Below are positions 21,300 to 33,240 of a stretch of DNA of 64,000 nt, piece after piece. A program made the translations under genes and the position numbers. The first letter of the stretch is position 1, and every line of letters starts with the position of its first letter. The notes beneath the pieces were generated by a model. The model did no database searches and was not told the origin of the DNA. It was given only the letters and a program-made list of their open reading frames with translations. Origin of the DNA: Physella acuta (taxonomy: Eukaryota; Mollusca; Gastropoda; Physidae); NCBI RefSeq assembly GCF_028476545.1, contig NW_026732980.1, forward strand, positions 234,501-298,500, read 5' to 3'.

Positions 21300-21402
21300 A
21301 ACTAAAACAGTTATCTAAAACGCAAAATAACGTCTAAAATTCGTTTTCTAACATTGCCCTCCCCCCTACGAATGTGACGTCATTTATGGATGACCCCTAA
21401 CC
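21300..21402. mobile_element. MITE, CRE-type family (copy 3, fragment)
   Basis: The right end only: AAAACGCAAAATAACG, TGACGTCATTTATGGATGAC and CCC at the terminus, as in copy 1. It directly abuts the preceding element. Confidence 0.65.
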
Positions 21403-21914
21403 TAAAAATTTTAATAACACAACTTCCGAATAGATATAATATCCGGCAAACCCAAGATGTCAAGTGAGTAAAGAGTGAGCAGCAATTTAAGCTAAACTCT
21501 CTTTTGCATAAGTCTATGGTAGTTTGTACACCAGTAAAATTATTTATTTTCACAATCGGTAAGAAATAATTCTTCTTAAACATCTAATACAGTATAATCT
21601 TGTCTTTATCAATGGTATGAATACTTGATAGCAAAAGTTATCAGAGTAATGAGTCAAATATTATTTAATATTAGACTGTAAAAATGTATCCATGACATAT
21701 CACTTTACGGGTTTTTGATAGAATAGTTTAATAGTGTGTTGTATTTAACTGCATGAGTTATTATATAAACTAAACTTTGTTTAAAGTTTTACAGCATACA
21801 TTATCCCAATTGATAATAATATAATAATTTATAGCAACTTTTGTTTTAAAGATGGCGTATTTTACTTCCTCGTAGTATATTCATTATTGGGAACTCCCAA
21901 ATCTATTTTTTATT

Positions 21915-22860
21915 AGGGGGTTTGACCATAGGGGCTTTGTCCATAGGGGGTTTGACCAAAGTGGGGCTTTAACCACAAATGGGGGTTAACCATAATATAA
22001 ATTTTAAAATATAAATTAGAAACTGTTATTTGATTTAAATTTATTGTACATTTCATACGATTTTATACATGTTTCCTGATAGTCCTTTAATTAAAATTAA
22101 CATGTATTTAAAAAAGTCAATAACGATAATTTAGTCTCCACATGAAGGCTAGTGCTAGGCGTCATAGATTTTTTAAAGAATAAATGGAACACAAATAATG
22201 AGACATAAAAAGTTTCACAAATAAATAATGTAGATGTGCCTAAAAATACATATCACACATTAAGGATAAAAAAATCATGCCAACAGCATAGTCATAGAAG
22301 TAATACTTGTATGGTTAACATCTTTGTGACCATATGTCCGAACAGTTCGTTATAATGTTTCGTGCAACATTCTGTATAGCTTCTCAGCTGGGTAGCTTGC
22401 TCCTGCGACACCTTTTAAGAAAGTTGTCTTTTGCCGTGTGCAGTCCATCTGTAGACCTTCAAGAAAACGCCACATTGCTTGGTGACTACATTGGAGCGGA
22501 GACTAAAGACTGTAATGCCATCCTTCACAAATGTAATTTGTTCGTGCCACACCATCGCCAATCTTGTGTATTTCAGTCGCATATTTTTAAATTAATCCGT
22601 ACCATATTATATGGACAAAGCACTTGGTATTAAACGCCTGCATTGGACAAACCACCTGTGATCAAAGACCCTCTGCTTAGAAAACACCTGTGTTCAAACC
22701 CCCTGTGGTCAAAGCCCCTATGGTCAAAGCCCCGTTATGACTAAAGCCCCGCTGTTGCCAAAGCCCCTATGGTCAAAGCCCCTATGGTCAAAGTCCCTCT
22801 GTGGTCAAACCACCTGTGGTCAATCCCCCTATGGTTTAAGCACCTGTGGTCAAAGGTCCG
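21915..22860 (-). mobile_element. MULE-like DNA transposon remnant with inverted minisatellite ends
   Basis: The left end (21915-22000) holds copies of GGGGGTTTGACCATA. The right end (22645-22858) holds about fourteen copies of the inverse, CCCCTATGGTCAAAG and variants. Between them the minus strand encodes a stretch with NYICEGWHYSL and, after one in-frame stop, HQAMWRFLEGLQMDC...GASYPAEKLYRMLHE. This resembles the C-terminal part of MULE transposases (pattern TNN..EGWH......HP..W.F...L). The DDE core is not visible, so the element is a remnant. Confidence 0.6.
22330..22580 (-). pseudogene. MULE-type transposase C-terminal fragment
   Basis: About 80 residues on the minus strand, in a frame with at least two stops: the TNYICEGWH motif at ~22545-22505 and MWRFLEGL at ~22475-22435. 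The base composition is less AT-rich than its flanks, as expected for former coding DNA. The plus-strand 99-codon frame over the same bases is the shadow of it. Confidence 0.55.
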
Positions 22861-24180
22861 CGCATCATTATGACTTTAAAGTGGAACCAAAAAAATTAAA
22901 ATGTGCCTGGGCACTCAATGATAGAAATTGAACATAGGTCTTCTATTATAGAACGTACATCTATCAATGGACTCAATCGAAAAGGTATTATTTATTTCTT
23001 TAAATGAGCACTCTGGCTTTAATGTTTAGCCATATCAGCATACAGTTTTAGTACAGTTACACCCAATCTCAATTTCATTTTATTTTAGAGCATTTGTTTT
23101 TCATGTGTTATTGTGAGTTTGTTTATGTGTGTGATTTGAGAATATGATAAAGCCTTAAAAATATGTGTATCTGCTGTTAGTCCTAGTCCAACTATATACC
23201 TCAAATTCAGTGTCAGTATGATGAGAGAAAATAAGTATAAATAATTGTTTACACGCTTGAAACATAACTCAGGCATTAAGGGGTTAAAGCCCTATGTTGG
23301 CATTTTGTAAAATATAATTTACAAACGTCCAAACATCTGAGTGATCTACACATTAATTCGGAAACATACAATGTTTCAAATATAATATTACATTTACAAT
23401 ATCAAATTAGCCTGACTTACTATAAAAACGTTAGTAAATTATTCTTGTTATTCATACATACATTTATACATTTTCCATATTTACACAACAGTACAGTATA
23501 AAAAATTAGATTTTCTATTACCTTCAAATGAAGCCACACAATCCTCTACACACGCTGCCAAAAAGTAAGATAAATTTCTCCGTGAGGAACAAGTGCCGCG
23601 GAACCAAAATATGTATAATTTTGCTATGGCAAGTACCTCAGCACCAAAAGAAACGTAAACCTCCGAAGAGGGGAGAAGTTAGAATGACCGGACTGTGGTG
23701 TCCCTACCCTACTCGTCACATGACTTAGGTTTGGCTCTAATGACCGCAGTCCGAGGTCGAGGCCCGGTCAGCCTTACGATACCGCTGGACTCAGGTCCAG
23801 GTGTGTACCGTTACCTGTGGGGTAGCGAGAACAGGAAGGGAGAGAGACATTGTTAGATATTTATAATCTATCATAAGGGTATTAAAACTGTTAGCAGGAA
23901 ATTAATTGTTAATTTAAAATAAAATGTGATAATACAAAAAAAAACAACAAATATTTTTAAAAGTATGTTCGAAATATATATACTATTTTTTTTTCCATTT
24001 TCAGATTAGAAGTGCGTAAAAAGAACGTGTAACACTCTCTATTAATTTGTATTCAAAACGTTTCTTTAATTAAAATAATGCAAGCAAAAATGACGGGAAT
24101 TTGAAAATTGACGACTTTTCAAAGTAAGAAATTCTATTTGAAACAAAAAATGTTTTAACATATGTTGAAAAATGATAGAA
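22861..24180. other. Spacer upstream of the ankyrin-kinase gene
   Basis: Mostly AT-rich, with a GC-richer patch at 23560-23840 (GAGGTCGAGGCCCGGTCA) that looks like a repeat fragment but that I could not classify. The promoter of the gene downstream should lie here or further upstream. No TATA box in a convincing position was seen. Confidence 0.4.
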
Positions 24181-24184
24181 ACAA

Positions 24185-24433
24185 CGCATCAAATAGTGCT
24201 TCTTCTAGAGGTTATACACGCGTTGTAAATTCCTAATTTAGAAAGTGCAGATATTGCGATTATTACATATTTCATAAATGCATTCATGGAAGCTTGTTTA
24301 ATTGGAAATACAGAGACTTAAAATGTTAATCGACACAAGATTGTAATAACAAAGAGACGGATACTAAAAGAAATATTGTGTTTATTATTGGCCTGTGAAG
24401 CTGGACACGTCAGTACTTGAGAATAAAGCAAGT
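24185..24433 (+). pseudogene. Decayed ankyrin repeats just upstream of the ankyrin exon
   Basis: Aligns base by base with the 297-bp units: GTTGTAAATTCCTAATTTAG ~ GTTGTTAAATTTCTTATTGAG; AATGCATTCATGGAAGC ~ AATGCATTAATGGAAGC; TTATTATTGGCCTGTGAAGC TGGACAC is almost unchanged. Several small deletions and stops break the frame, so it cannot be translated. It shows the array formerly extended at least most of one unit further 5'. Confidence 0.75.
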
Positions 24434-27400
24434 ATGACAGAAGAAGACAATAAACGACATAACGCTTTAGTCCGTCCTGCGTGTAGTGGTCAGACTGAAG
24501 ATGTTAAATTTCTTATTGAGAAAGGCGCTGATATTAATTGGGTCAATACATTTAAAAGAAATGCATTAATGGAAGCCAGTTTTATGGGACATACAAAAAC
24601 TGTCGAATTTTTACTGACACAAGATTTTAATATCCAACAGAGGGATAATGATGGAAATAGTGCGTTATTATTGGCTTGTAAAGCTGGACACCTCAGTACT
24701 GTTGAATTACTTTTACAACATAAAGCAAGTCTGACTGAAGTAGACAATAACGAATATAACGCTTTACTACAAGCTGCATGGCAAGGTCACACAGATGTTG
24801 TTAAATTTCTTATTGAGAAAGGCGCTGATATTAATTGGGTACATAAATTTAAAAGAAATGCATTAATGGAAGCCAGTTTTATGGGACATACAAAAACTGT
24901 CGAATTTTTACTGACACATGATTTCAATATTCAACAGACAGATAATGATGGATATAGTGCGTTATTAATGGCTTGTGCACATGGACACCTCAATACTGTT
25001 GAATTACTTTTACAACATAAAGCAAGTCTGACTGAAGTAAATAATAAAGGATATAACGCTTTACTAATAGCTGCATGGGGCGGTCACACAGATGTTGTTA
25101 AATTTCTTATTGAGAAAGGCGCTGATATTAATTGGGTCAATAAATTTACAAGTAATGCATTAATGGAAGCGAGTTTTAAGGGACATACAAAAACTGTCGA
25201 ATTTTTACTAACACACGATTTTAATATTGAACACAAAACAGTGAATGGTTACACAGCGTTATTGCTTGCCTGTGAAGCTGAACACCTCAGTACTGTTGAA
25301 TTACTTTTACAACATAAAGCAAGTCTGACTGAAATAAATAATAAAGGATATAACGCTTTACTAAGAGCTGCATGTAAAGGTCACACAGATGTTGTTAAAT
25401 TTCTTATTGAGAAAGGCGTTGATATTAATTGTATCAATACATTTAAAAGAAATGCATTAATGGAAGCCAGTTTTAAGGGACATACAAAAACTGTCGAATT
25501 TTTACTAACACAAGATTTTAATATCCAACAGACGGATAATAATGGAAACAGTGCGTTATTATTGGCTTGTGAAGCTGGACACATCAGCACTGTTGAATTA
25601 CTTTTACAACATAAAGCAAGTCTGACTGAAGTAAATAATAAAGGATATAACGCTTTACTAATAGCTGCATGGGGCGGTCACACAAATGTTGTTAAATTTC
25701 TTATTGAGAAAGGCGCTGATATTAATTTGGTCAATACATTTAAAAGAAATGCATTAATGGAAGCCAGTTTTATGGGTCATACAAAAACTGTCGAATTTTT
25801 ACTAACACACGATTTTAATATCCAACAGACGGATAATAATGGAAACAGTGCGTTATTATTGGCTTGTGAAGCTGGACACCTCAGTACTGTTGAATTACTT
25901 TTACAACATAAAGCAAGTCTGACTGAAGTAAATAATAATGGATATAACGCTTTAATATACGCTGCATGGGGCGGTCACACAGATGTTGTTAAATTTCTTA
26001 TTGAGAAAGGCGCTGATATTAATTGGGTAAATACATTTAAAAGAAATGCATTAATGGAAGCCAGTTTTAATGGAAATACAAAAACCGTCGAATTTTTACT
26101 AACACAAGATTTTAATATCCAACAGACGGATAATGATGGAGATAGTGCGTTAATATTGGCTTGTAAAGCGGGACACCTAAGTACAGCTGATTTACTTTTA
26201 CAACACATAGCCAGTCTTACTGAAGTAAATAATGGATATAACACATTACTAAGAGCTGCATGGGGCGGTCACACAGAAGCTGATAAATTTCTTATTGAGA
26301 AAGGCGCTGATATTAATTTGGTTAATACATTTAAAAGAAATGCATTAATGGAAGCCAGCTTTATGGGACATACAAAAACTGTCGAATTTTTACTAACACA
26401 AGATTTTAATATAGAACAAAAAGCTGTGAATGGTGACACAGCGTTATTGCTTGCCTGTCAAGCTGGACACATTAGCACTGTTGAGTTACTTTTACAACAT
26501 AAAGCAAGTCTGACTGAAGTAGATAATGAAGGATATAACGCTTTACTAAGAGCTGCAGGGAGCGGTCACACAGATGTTGTTAAATTTCTTATTGAGAAAG
26601 GCGCTTATATTAATTGGGTCAATACATTTAAAAGAAATGCATTAATGGAAGCCAGTTTTAAAGGACATGCAAAAACTGTGGAATGTTTACTAACACTTAA
26701 TTTCAATATTCAACAGACGGATAATAAAGGAAACAGTGTGTTATTATTGGCTTGTGAAGCTGGACACCTCAGTACTGTTGAATTACTTTTGCAACATAAA
26801 GCAAGTCTGACTGAAGTAGATAATGAAGGATATAACGCTTTGCTAAGAGCTGCATGGGGTGGTCACATAGATGTTGTCAAATTTCTTATTGAGAAAGGCG
26901 CTGATATTAATTGGGTCAATACATTTAAAAGAAATGCATTAATGGAAGCCAGTTTTAAAGGACATGCAAAAACTGTGGAATTTTTACTAACGCATGATTT
27001 CAATATTCAACAGACGGATAATAAAGGAAACAGTGTGTTATTATTGGCTTGTGAAGCTGGACACCTCAGTACTGTTGAATTACTTTTGCAACATAAAGCA
27101 AGTCTGACTGAAGTATATATTGATGGATATAACGCTCTACTTAAAGCTGCATGGGGCGGTCACACAGATGTTGTTAAATTTGTTATTGAGAAAGGCGCTG
27201 ATATTAATTGGGTCAATACATTTAAAAGAAATGCATTAATGGAAGCCAGTTTTATGGGTCATACAGACACTGTCAAATTTTTACTAACACAAGATTTTAA
27301 TATTGAACAAAAAGCTGTGAATGGTGACACAGCGTTATTGCTTTCCTGTCAAGTTGGACACATTAGCACTGTTGAATTACTTTTACAACACAAAGCAAGC

Positions 27401-29249
27401 CTGACTGAAGTAAATAATAATGGATACAACGCTTTACTAAGAGCTGCATGGGGCGGTCACACAGATGTTGTTAAATTTCTTATTGAGAAAGGCGCTGATA
27501 TTAATTTGGTCAATACATTTAAAAGAAATGCATTAATGGAAGCCAGTTTTATGGGACATACAAAAACTGTCGAATTTTTACTAACACAAGATTTCAAAAT
27601 CCAACAGTCGGATGATGATGGAAATAGTGCTTTATTAATGGCTTGTAATGCTGGACACCTCAGCACTGTTGAATTACTTTTACAACACAAAGCAAGCCTG
27701 ACTGAAGTAAATAATAATGGATATAACGCTTTACTTAAAGCTGCATGGGGAGGTCACACAGATGTTGTTAAATTTCTTATTGAGAAAGGCGCTGATATTA
27801 ATTTGGTAAATACATTTAAAAGAAATGCATTAATGGAAGCCAGCTTTTTGGGACATACAAAAACTGTCGAATTTTTACTAACACAAGATTTTAATATAGA
27901 ACAAAAAGCTGTGTATGGTGACACAGCGTTATTGCTTGCCTGTCAAGCTGGACACATTAGCACTGTTGAGTTACTTTTACAACATAAAGCAAGTCTGACT
28001 GAAGTAGATAATGAAGGATATAACGCTTTGCTAAGAGCTGCATGGGGTGGTCACATAGATGTTGTCAAATTTCTTATTCAGAAAGGCGCTGATATTAATT
28101 GGGTCAATACATTTAAAAGAAATGCATTAATGGAAGCCAGTTTTAAAGGACATGCAAAAACTGTGGAATTTTTACTAACGCATGATTTCAATATTCAACA
28201 GACGGATAATAAAGGAAACAGTGTGTTATTATTGGCTTGTGAAGCTGGACACCTCAGTACTGTTGAATTACTTTTGCAACATAAAGCAAGTCTGACTGAA
28301 GTATATATTGATGGATATAACGCTCTACTTAAAGCTGCATGGGGCGGTCACACAGATGTTGTTAAATTTGTTATTGAGAAAGGCGCTGATATTAATTGGG
28401 TCAATACATTTAAAAGAAATGCATTAATGGAAGCCAGTTTTATGGGTCATACAGACACTGTCAAATTTTTACTAATACAAGATTTTAATATTGAACAAAA
28501 AGCTGTGTATGGTGACACAGCGTTATTGCTTTCCTGTCAAGCTGGACACATAAACACTGTTGAATTACTTTTACAACACAAAGCAAGCCTGACTGAAGTA
28601 AATACTAATGGATACAACGCTTTACTAAGAGCTGCATGGGGCGGTCACACAGATGTTGTTAAATTTCTTATTGAGAAAGGCGCTGATATTAATTGGGTCA
28701 ATACATTTAAAAGAAATGCATTAATGGAAGCCAGTTTTATGGGACATACAAAAACTGTCGAATTTTTACTAACACAAGATTTCAATATCCAACAGTCGGA
28801 TGATGATGGAAATAGTGCTTTATTAATGGCTTGTAATGCTGGACACCTTAGCACTGTTGAATTACTTTTACAACACAAAGCAAGCCTGACTGAAGTAAAT
28901 AATAATGGATATAACGCTTTACTTAAAGCTGCATGGGGAGGTCACACAGATGTTGTTAAATTTCTTATTGAGAAAGGCGCTGATATTAATTTGGTAAATA
29001 CATTTAAAAGAAATGCATTAATGGAAGTCAGTTTTATGGGTCATACAAAAACTGTTAAGTTTTTACTTACAGTAGGGTGTAATATCCAACAGACGGATAA
29101 TGAAGGGAGAAATGCATTCGAACTGTGTGTCAGTAAGAACCCAATCTCGATCAAGACATTCGCTGCACTAATTGACGTTGAAAAAATCAAATATTATAAA
29201 AATGTGGATATTTGTTTTCATTTACTTTACAATAAAGTTCTTCTTAGTG
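24434..29249 (+). CDS. Exon 1: ~48 ankyrin repeats in sixteen 297-bp units
   Basis: Encodes ~1,605 residues. Each 99-residue unit is three ankyrin repeats: NALMEASFMGHTKTVEFLL..., GNSALLLACKAGHLSTVELLL... and GYNALLRAAWGGHTDVVKFLI.... The marker KASLTEV recurs sixteen times with a strict 297-base step; one codon is missing in unit 7. The last partial unit diverges (FLLTVGCNIQQTDNEGRNAF) and is followed by a non-repeat capping segment (CVSKNPISIKTFAALIDVEK). The first ATG in frame is 24434, with A at -3; an upstream GTG-initiated extension has no support in a eukaryote. The donor is AGTG|GTATGT at 29249 (phase 1); reading on gives only an intron-like tail to 29296. Ankyrin repeats bind proteins. 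The reverse-strand open frames inside the array are shadows. Confidence 0.85.
26820..29040 (+). repeat. 1,188-bp tandem block duplication (units 9-12 = units 13-16)
   Basis: Diagnostic variants recur in the same order exactly 1,188 bases (4 x 297) apart: HIDVV at ~26865 and ~28053, KASLTEVYID at ~27100 and ~28288, HTDTVKFLL at ~27260 and ~28448, and QQSDDDGNSALLMACN at ~27600 and ~28788. Nucleotide identity within the block is nearly complete. Confidence 0.9.
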
Positions 29250-29579
29250 GTATGTATTCTTTTTTTTTATTATTTTCAATTAATGTCAGTTCTTAGTGTT
29301 TACAGAGAGAGAACCGTTCGTAGTATTTACATTGTAGAGCATATCAAAGGAACACTAAACTCCTGAGTTCGGATAATCAACTTACAGAAAAAAAATATAC
29401 TGATAGCAGCTATCGAATTTCTACAGTGTTAAAAGTTTTAATAAGCTCACCATTTAAAGTTAAAATAAAACAGTTTTTTGATACTGTTTGTTTTGTTTTA
29501 ATTATTATTTTTAGTTCTCATCATCTGTATACACCTCAATTGGGTTATTTTTTCCAGGGGGTTTATATCGCGGTTTTTT

Positions 29580-30056
29580 TTGTCCTGATGGTTTATGTTG
29601 CTGTGGGGGGGGGGGGGGGGGGTTCCAGGGGGTTTATTCATTGGTTTGTTAAAACTATCGAAACCTATAGAGGTAAATAAATAAAAAGCATGTAAATGTC
29701 AGCTGAAACTTATGCCTAATAATTTGACGGAGAATATACTTACATATTTCTTAAAAACAAATATAAAAAATAATAAATAGCTAGTGTCCTAATAAAATCA
29801 AACAATCTTTGTGTTACTTTAGTAGCTTAAATAGAAATTAAAGTAGAATGTTTTGACAAACGTTTAACTAAAAGATTATGTACTAGCCACAAATAGCCAT
29901 AAAGCCTCTTTGTCTACTTCTATTGCCTACATAAACAAAACGTAAGGGAAAACTAGAAGTCTATGGATATGCATTTTTTTAAATAACACGCTTAATAAAC
30001 AATTTGTTTCTAATTTAGATTAAACGTTATCTATAATACCACTATTAATATGGTCG
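29580..30056. other. Intron sequence with poly-G run
   Basis: Intron of the gene model. It holds a G18 run near 29606 and repeated GGGGGTTTAT motifs (29557-29640), probably a degraded GGTTTA-type repeat. No exon is supported. Confidence 0.45.
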
Positions 30057-30059
30057 AAT

Positions 30060-30131
30060 TCAGAGTTTCTTTTAGGCAACTCTTCGAGGGGTGAAGTAGA
30101 ACGTCTACCGCCCTCAAAAATAAATAAATAA

Positions 30132-30205
<74 letters not shown>

Positions 30206-30280
30206 GTTTTACCAGTTTCCGCCCATCCCACGAAAATTTCAAGTAACCTCTCCGCACCCCTGGGGAGAAAAATGTCTGTA
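30060..30280. mobile_element. hAT-type MITE copy with internal (TA)n expansion
   Basis: Starts CAGAGTTTCTTTTAGGCAAC TC and ends near CCCCTGGGGAGAAAAATGTCTG, matching 16346-16575. A (TA)n tract of ~60 bases at 30137-30199 has grown inside it. No target duplication survives at the right end. A second, inverted partial copy follows at 30321-30415 (GTGTTTCTTTGTGACTTTTTTC, then a poly-G run). Confidence 0.65.
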
Positions 30281-30739
30281 GATCCAACACACTAAAGATA
30301 GACAATTTTTCTGTGATCTAGTGTTTCTTTGTGACTTTTTTCGGGGTATGGGGCTGAAACTGGTAAAAGTCCATATGTTCGATATATTTCGTTCAGGGGG
30401 GGGGGGGGGGGGGATGAGGGGAACAGCTTTTTAATCCTATGTTTACTCTAGATTAAATGACGTCATTTTAATTTTGTGCTTTAGATTTTATCATGTTATT
30501 TTGTTTCGTTTAGAAAATTTCCTTTATGATCCATTTGACGTCACGGTTGTGGAAAGTTTCGTTTTCCGTTTAACTGTGAACGTTTTTATTTTGCTTGTGT
30601 TTTTTTTATAGTTAATTTAATATATAGAGATGTTTTAACCCATTTTACAAAGATATATAGACGCTTGTATATCATAATATTAACTAATTAGAAAATCTGT
30701 TTCAACTATCAGCTGGAATTTATATTCTTTATGTTCTGG

Positions 30740-30905
30740 AATAATAGGCATTTAGGCTGTTAAACCGAAAACCACGAGTGGGGAAGTGGGTTCAAATCAA
30801 TAGAAATTATTAAAGTTAATATAGCTGTGACCTAAGTCACGTTATAGAAAGTAAAGGCGGATAAGCACTATGCTAACCACACTATTCCAATATATTCATA
30901 TTTCT
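30740..30905 (+). mobile_element. tRNA-derived SINE fragment
   Basis: A GGGTTCAAATC B-box-like motif at ~30788 is followed by the central motif GAAAGTAAAGGCGGATAAGC and CTAACCACACTATTCC. The same central motif is in the SINEs at 36120-36310 and 51850-52100. Confidence 0.6.
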
Positions 30906-30947
30906 ATACACATTCAATATAACTTATGACAAATAATTACAGACGAA

Positions 30948-30950
<3 letters not shown>

Positions 30951-31018
<68 letters not shown>
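30951..31018. repeat. (TA)n microsatellite
   Basis: About 34 uninterrupted TA units, ending directly at the start of the AC-rich element (ACTAGCCGTCCCGG). Confidence 0.98.
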
Positions 31019-31019
<1 letters not shown>

Positions 31020-32067
31020 TAGCCGTCCCGGCCAGGCCCTGCTCTGGCTTCTGTGAAAAACCTTTCTGTTAAAGACCATTACCTGTGTGGTTAGTAATCA
31101 TCATCAACCCGGCATTGCCCACCCAAACCACAACCAACCAAAACAACAAAACGCAAACATAACGCTAACACAATTACAAATACAAACGAAAACAAAAACC
31201 TAACAACAAACCCAACCACAACCACAAACACCAATACAAACACAAAGAAAAAACAAACAAAAAAGCATACGAAAACAAAAACCTAACAACAAACCCAACC
31301 ACAAACACCAACACCAACACAAAAAAAAACAACGAAAAAGCAAACGAAAACAAACCAAATCCAAACGCAAAACCAACCAAAAACACAAATACAAACCCAA
31401 ACAAAAAAACACAAACAAAAACGAAAAAAGAAAGAACAAAAACGAACCAAATCAAAACGCAACCACTAACGCAAACCCACCTAAACACCAAGAAAACACT
31501 AACGCGAACATAAACGCCCGGGGCGGAATCACCTGTTTTAGCTTAATGAACGACTATAGTACCCCAACTTATTCATAGTCTTTTGCACTCACTTTAACGA
31601 ACGCGCCTGTTTCAATTTAATGAACAATTATAATACTCCAAGCTTATCCGTAAAATACCTACAACATTTGCACTTGATCAATCCCCGCTAATTATGTAAT
31701 TTTTTTTTCCCAACACCAAAACAAAGTAATTAAAAAGTAAATTCTTTTCCACAAAATGCAATGGTTTTATAAAGGGAAGTAATTGTGTTTTCCTAATTTA
31801 TCAAAGGGAAGTAAGTGCTATAGGACTAAATAAAGAAATAATTAGAATTTTTGTAAAAGTTGATATTTTTTTAAAACTTGTGTTTAATGAACATGCCGCC
31901 AATTGTTACTATAATTTGAAAAATGAAAATTATTTCCCAACACTTTCAATAGTAATTTTTTAACTCATAAATTTAGACAAATGCGCACGATAATTGTCTA
32001 ACACTTAAATCCACCCAAGACCAACGACAAACAAATGCGTTACATACAGAACTAAGCTTTAATTATT

Positions 32068-32075
<8 letters not shown>
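31018..32075 (+). mobile_element. ACTAGCCGTCCCGG element, AC-rich, copy 1
   Basis: Begins ACTAGCCGTCCCGGCCAGGC. It has a ~380-base A/C-rich block of degenerate AAACACAAAC units, a GC-richer segment (GGCGGAATCACCTG, CGACTATAGTACCCCAACTT), and ends ACAGAACTAAGCTTTAATTA next to a (TA)n tract. It matches 54761-56297 throughout, with fewer copies of the GC-rich middle unit. The open frames in the A/C block are compositional. Unclassified non-autonomous element. Confidence 0.7.

Positions 32076-32140
<65 letters not shown>
32070..32140. repeat. (TA)n microsatellite
   Basis: About 35 TA units at the 3' end of the AC-rich element. Confidence 0.97.
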
Positions 32141-32144
<4 letters not shown>

Positions 32145-32624
32145 TCTACATGGGGACTATCCGTGACACCACCCAGTAAAGGCTTAGCCGTTCCTACCCC
32201 GCCCCCTAGGCACATCGCTACCACCCACCAGTCTGGTGAGTTGTGGTTCACCCCGAATGTTTACAATATAACGGCTATTAGGGGCAGATAATTTAGAGTG
32301 TGGACAGTTTGAAATGAATGAGTAAAGAAGTTTTGCTTGATCTTTTCATTGACGTCTGTAAACTGTCGTCATAGACGGCTGATTTCACGGGGAAGGGGGT
32401 GGTGGGGCGAAGCGGGAGGAGGTGGGGGGGGGGGGGGGAAAGAGAGGATAAAGTCGAATTCACAAATCACGAATTACTGAAAAGTGAAAAATAAACAACT
32501 AAATAGCGGCGTGTGCTTACATCGCGGATCAGCTCGTATAAATAAATAGAATATGTTTTTTTAGATAACATTTTAAAACATGTATTTGACAAGGCGGCGG
32601 GGCGATTCCATAGGAAATCAACAT

Positions 32625-32718
32625 AACCCCAGCCCTAGCCCCAGCCCTAGCCTTAGCCCTAGCCCTAGACCTAGCCCTAGCCCTAGCCCTAGCCCTAGCC
32701 CTAGCCCTAGCCCTAGCA
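32625..32718. repeat. (CCCTAG)n hexamer array
   Basis: Roughly fifteen AGCCCT/CCCTAG units with a few CCCCAG, CCTTAG and ACCTAG variants. It is one base away from the animal telomere repeat CCCTAA. The Arg/Ala-rich frame on the minus strand is a by-product. Confidence 0.9.
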
Positions 32719-32759
32719 CGACCCCTTGCCATAGCCCTCAACATTAACGTAAACCATAA

Positions 32760-33240
32760 TCTTTCCGCTTTCTAATTTCGTGTCAGGCTAAAATTGTATT
32801 TCCTTTAATATCCGGTTTTAGTTTAAATGCCGTTTTATCATAAAATTCCATTTTGGTTAAATTTCTTACATATTAAAGTTCTAAATTTCGATGTCCTGCT
32901 AAATTTACGAATCCGGTAAAAGTGTCGATTACATATAAATTTCCCTTTAAATTAATTTTTTGTCATATTAAATTACGGGTTCTGTGTAAATTTCCGCATC
33001 CATCTTGTTTAAATTTTTAAGATCCGGATAAAATACTCGTTCTGGTTAACTAGCAATTTTCAAAGAAATTTTGTTTTCTGTTACATTTCTCCCGTTTCAG
33101 AATGAATTTTCGTATTTGGGTAATATGTTTGGATCTGTTTAAAATGCAGATTCGGGATACAGATCCGTTTTCAATAAAAAAAATTCATTTCCAGTTCTAA
33201 TTGAGGTTGAGTATGGGAATTTAGTTTTGGTTTCAATTTA
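32760..33240. repeat. Degenerate ~22-30-bp tandem repeat (TAAATTTCCG..TCCGGT)
   Basis: Many loosely spaced copies of AAATTTC(C/G)G and (A/G)TCCGGTTA-like motifs, too diverged for a firm period. It leads into a single diverged copy of the 68-bp end (GCTAGCGCCCGTTGTAT) at 33240-33312. Confidence 0.45.

Noticed and set aside
22334-22633. 99-codon plus-strand frame as a host gene
   Set aside because: The opposite strand reads as MULE transposase, which explains the composition and openness of this frame.
24395-24433. GTG-initiated N-terminal extension of the ankyrin protein
   Set aside because: GTG starts are not expected in animals, and this stretch is in the wrong frame relative to the decayed repeat it overlaps.
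24490-28878. Several minus-strand frames of 69-89 codons inside the ankyrin exon
   Set aside because: They recur at the 297-bp period with the same peptide and are antisense shadows of the repeated coding sequence.
24434-29249. Bacterial origin of the ankyrin gene (endosymbiont or transfer)
   Set aside because: Long ankyrin arrays occur in endosymbionts, but the gene sits among animal SINEs and MITEs and is followed by in-phase spliced exons; base composition matches the surroundings.
31174-31491. Hydrophobic Phe/Val-rich minus-strand frames, and similar ones at 54813-55257
   Set aside because: Produced by A/C-rich degenerate tandem sequence; open in several frames and on both strands, with no domain.
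32529-32744. Arg/Ala-rich frame
   Set aside because: Direct translation of the (CCCTAG)n hexamer array.
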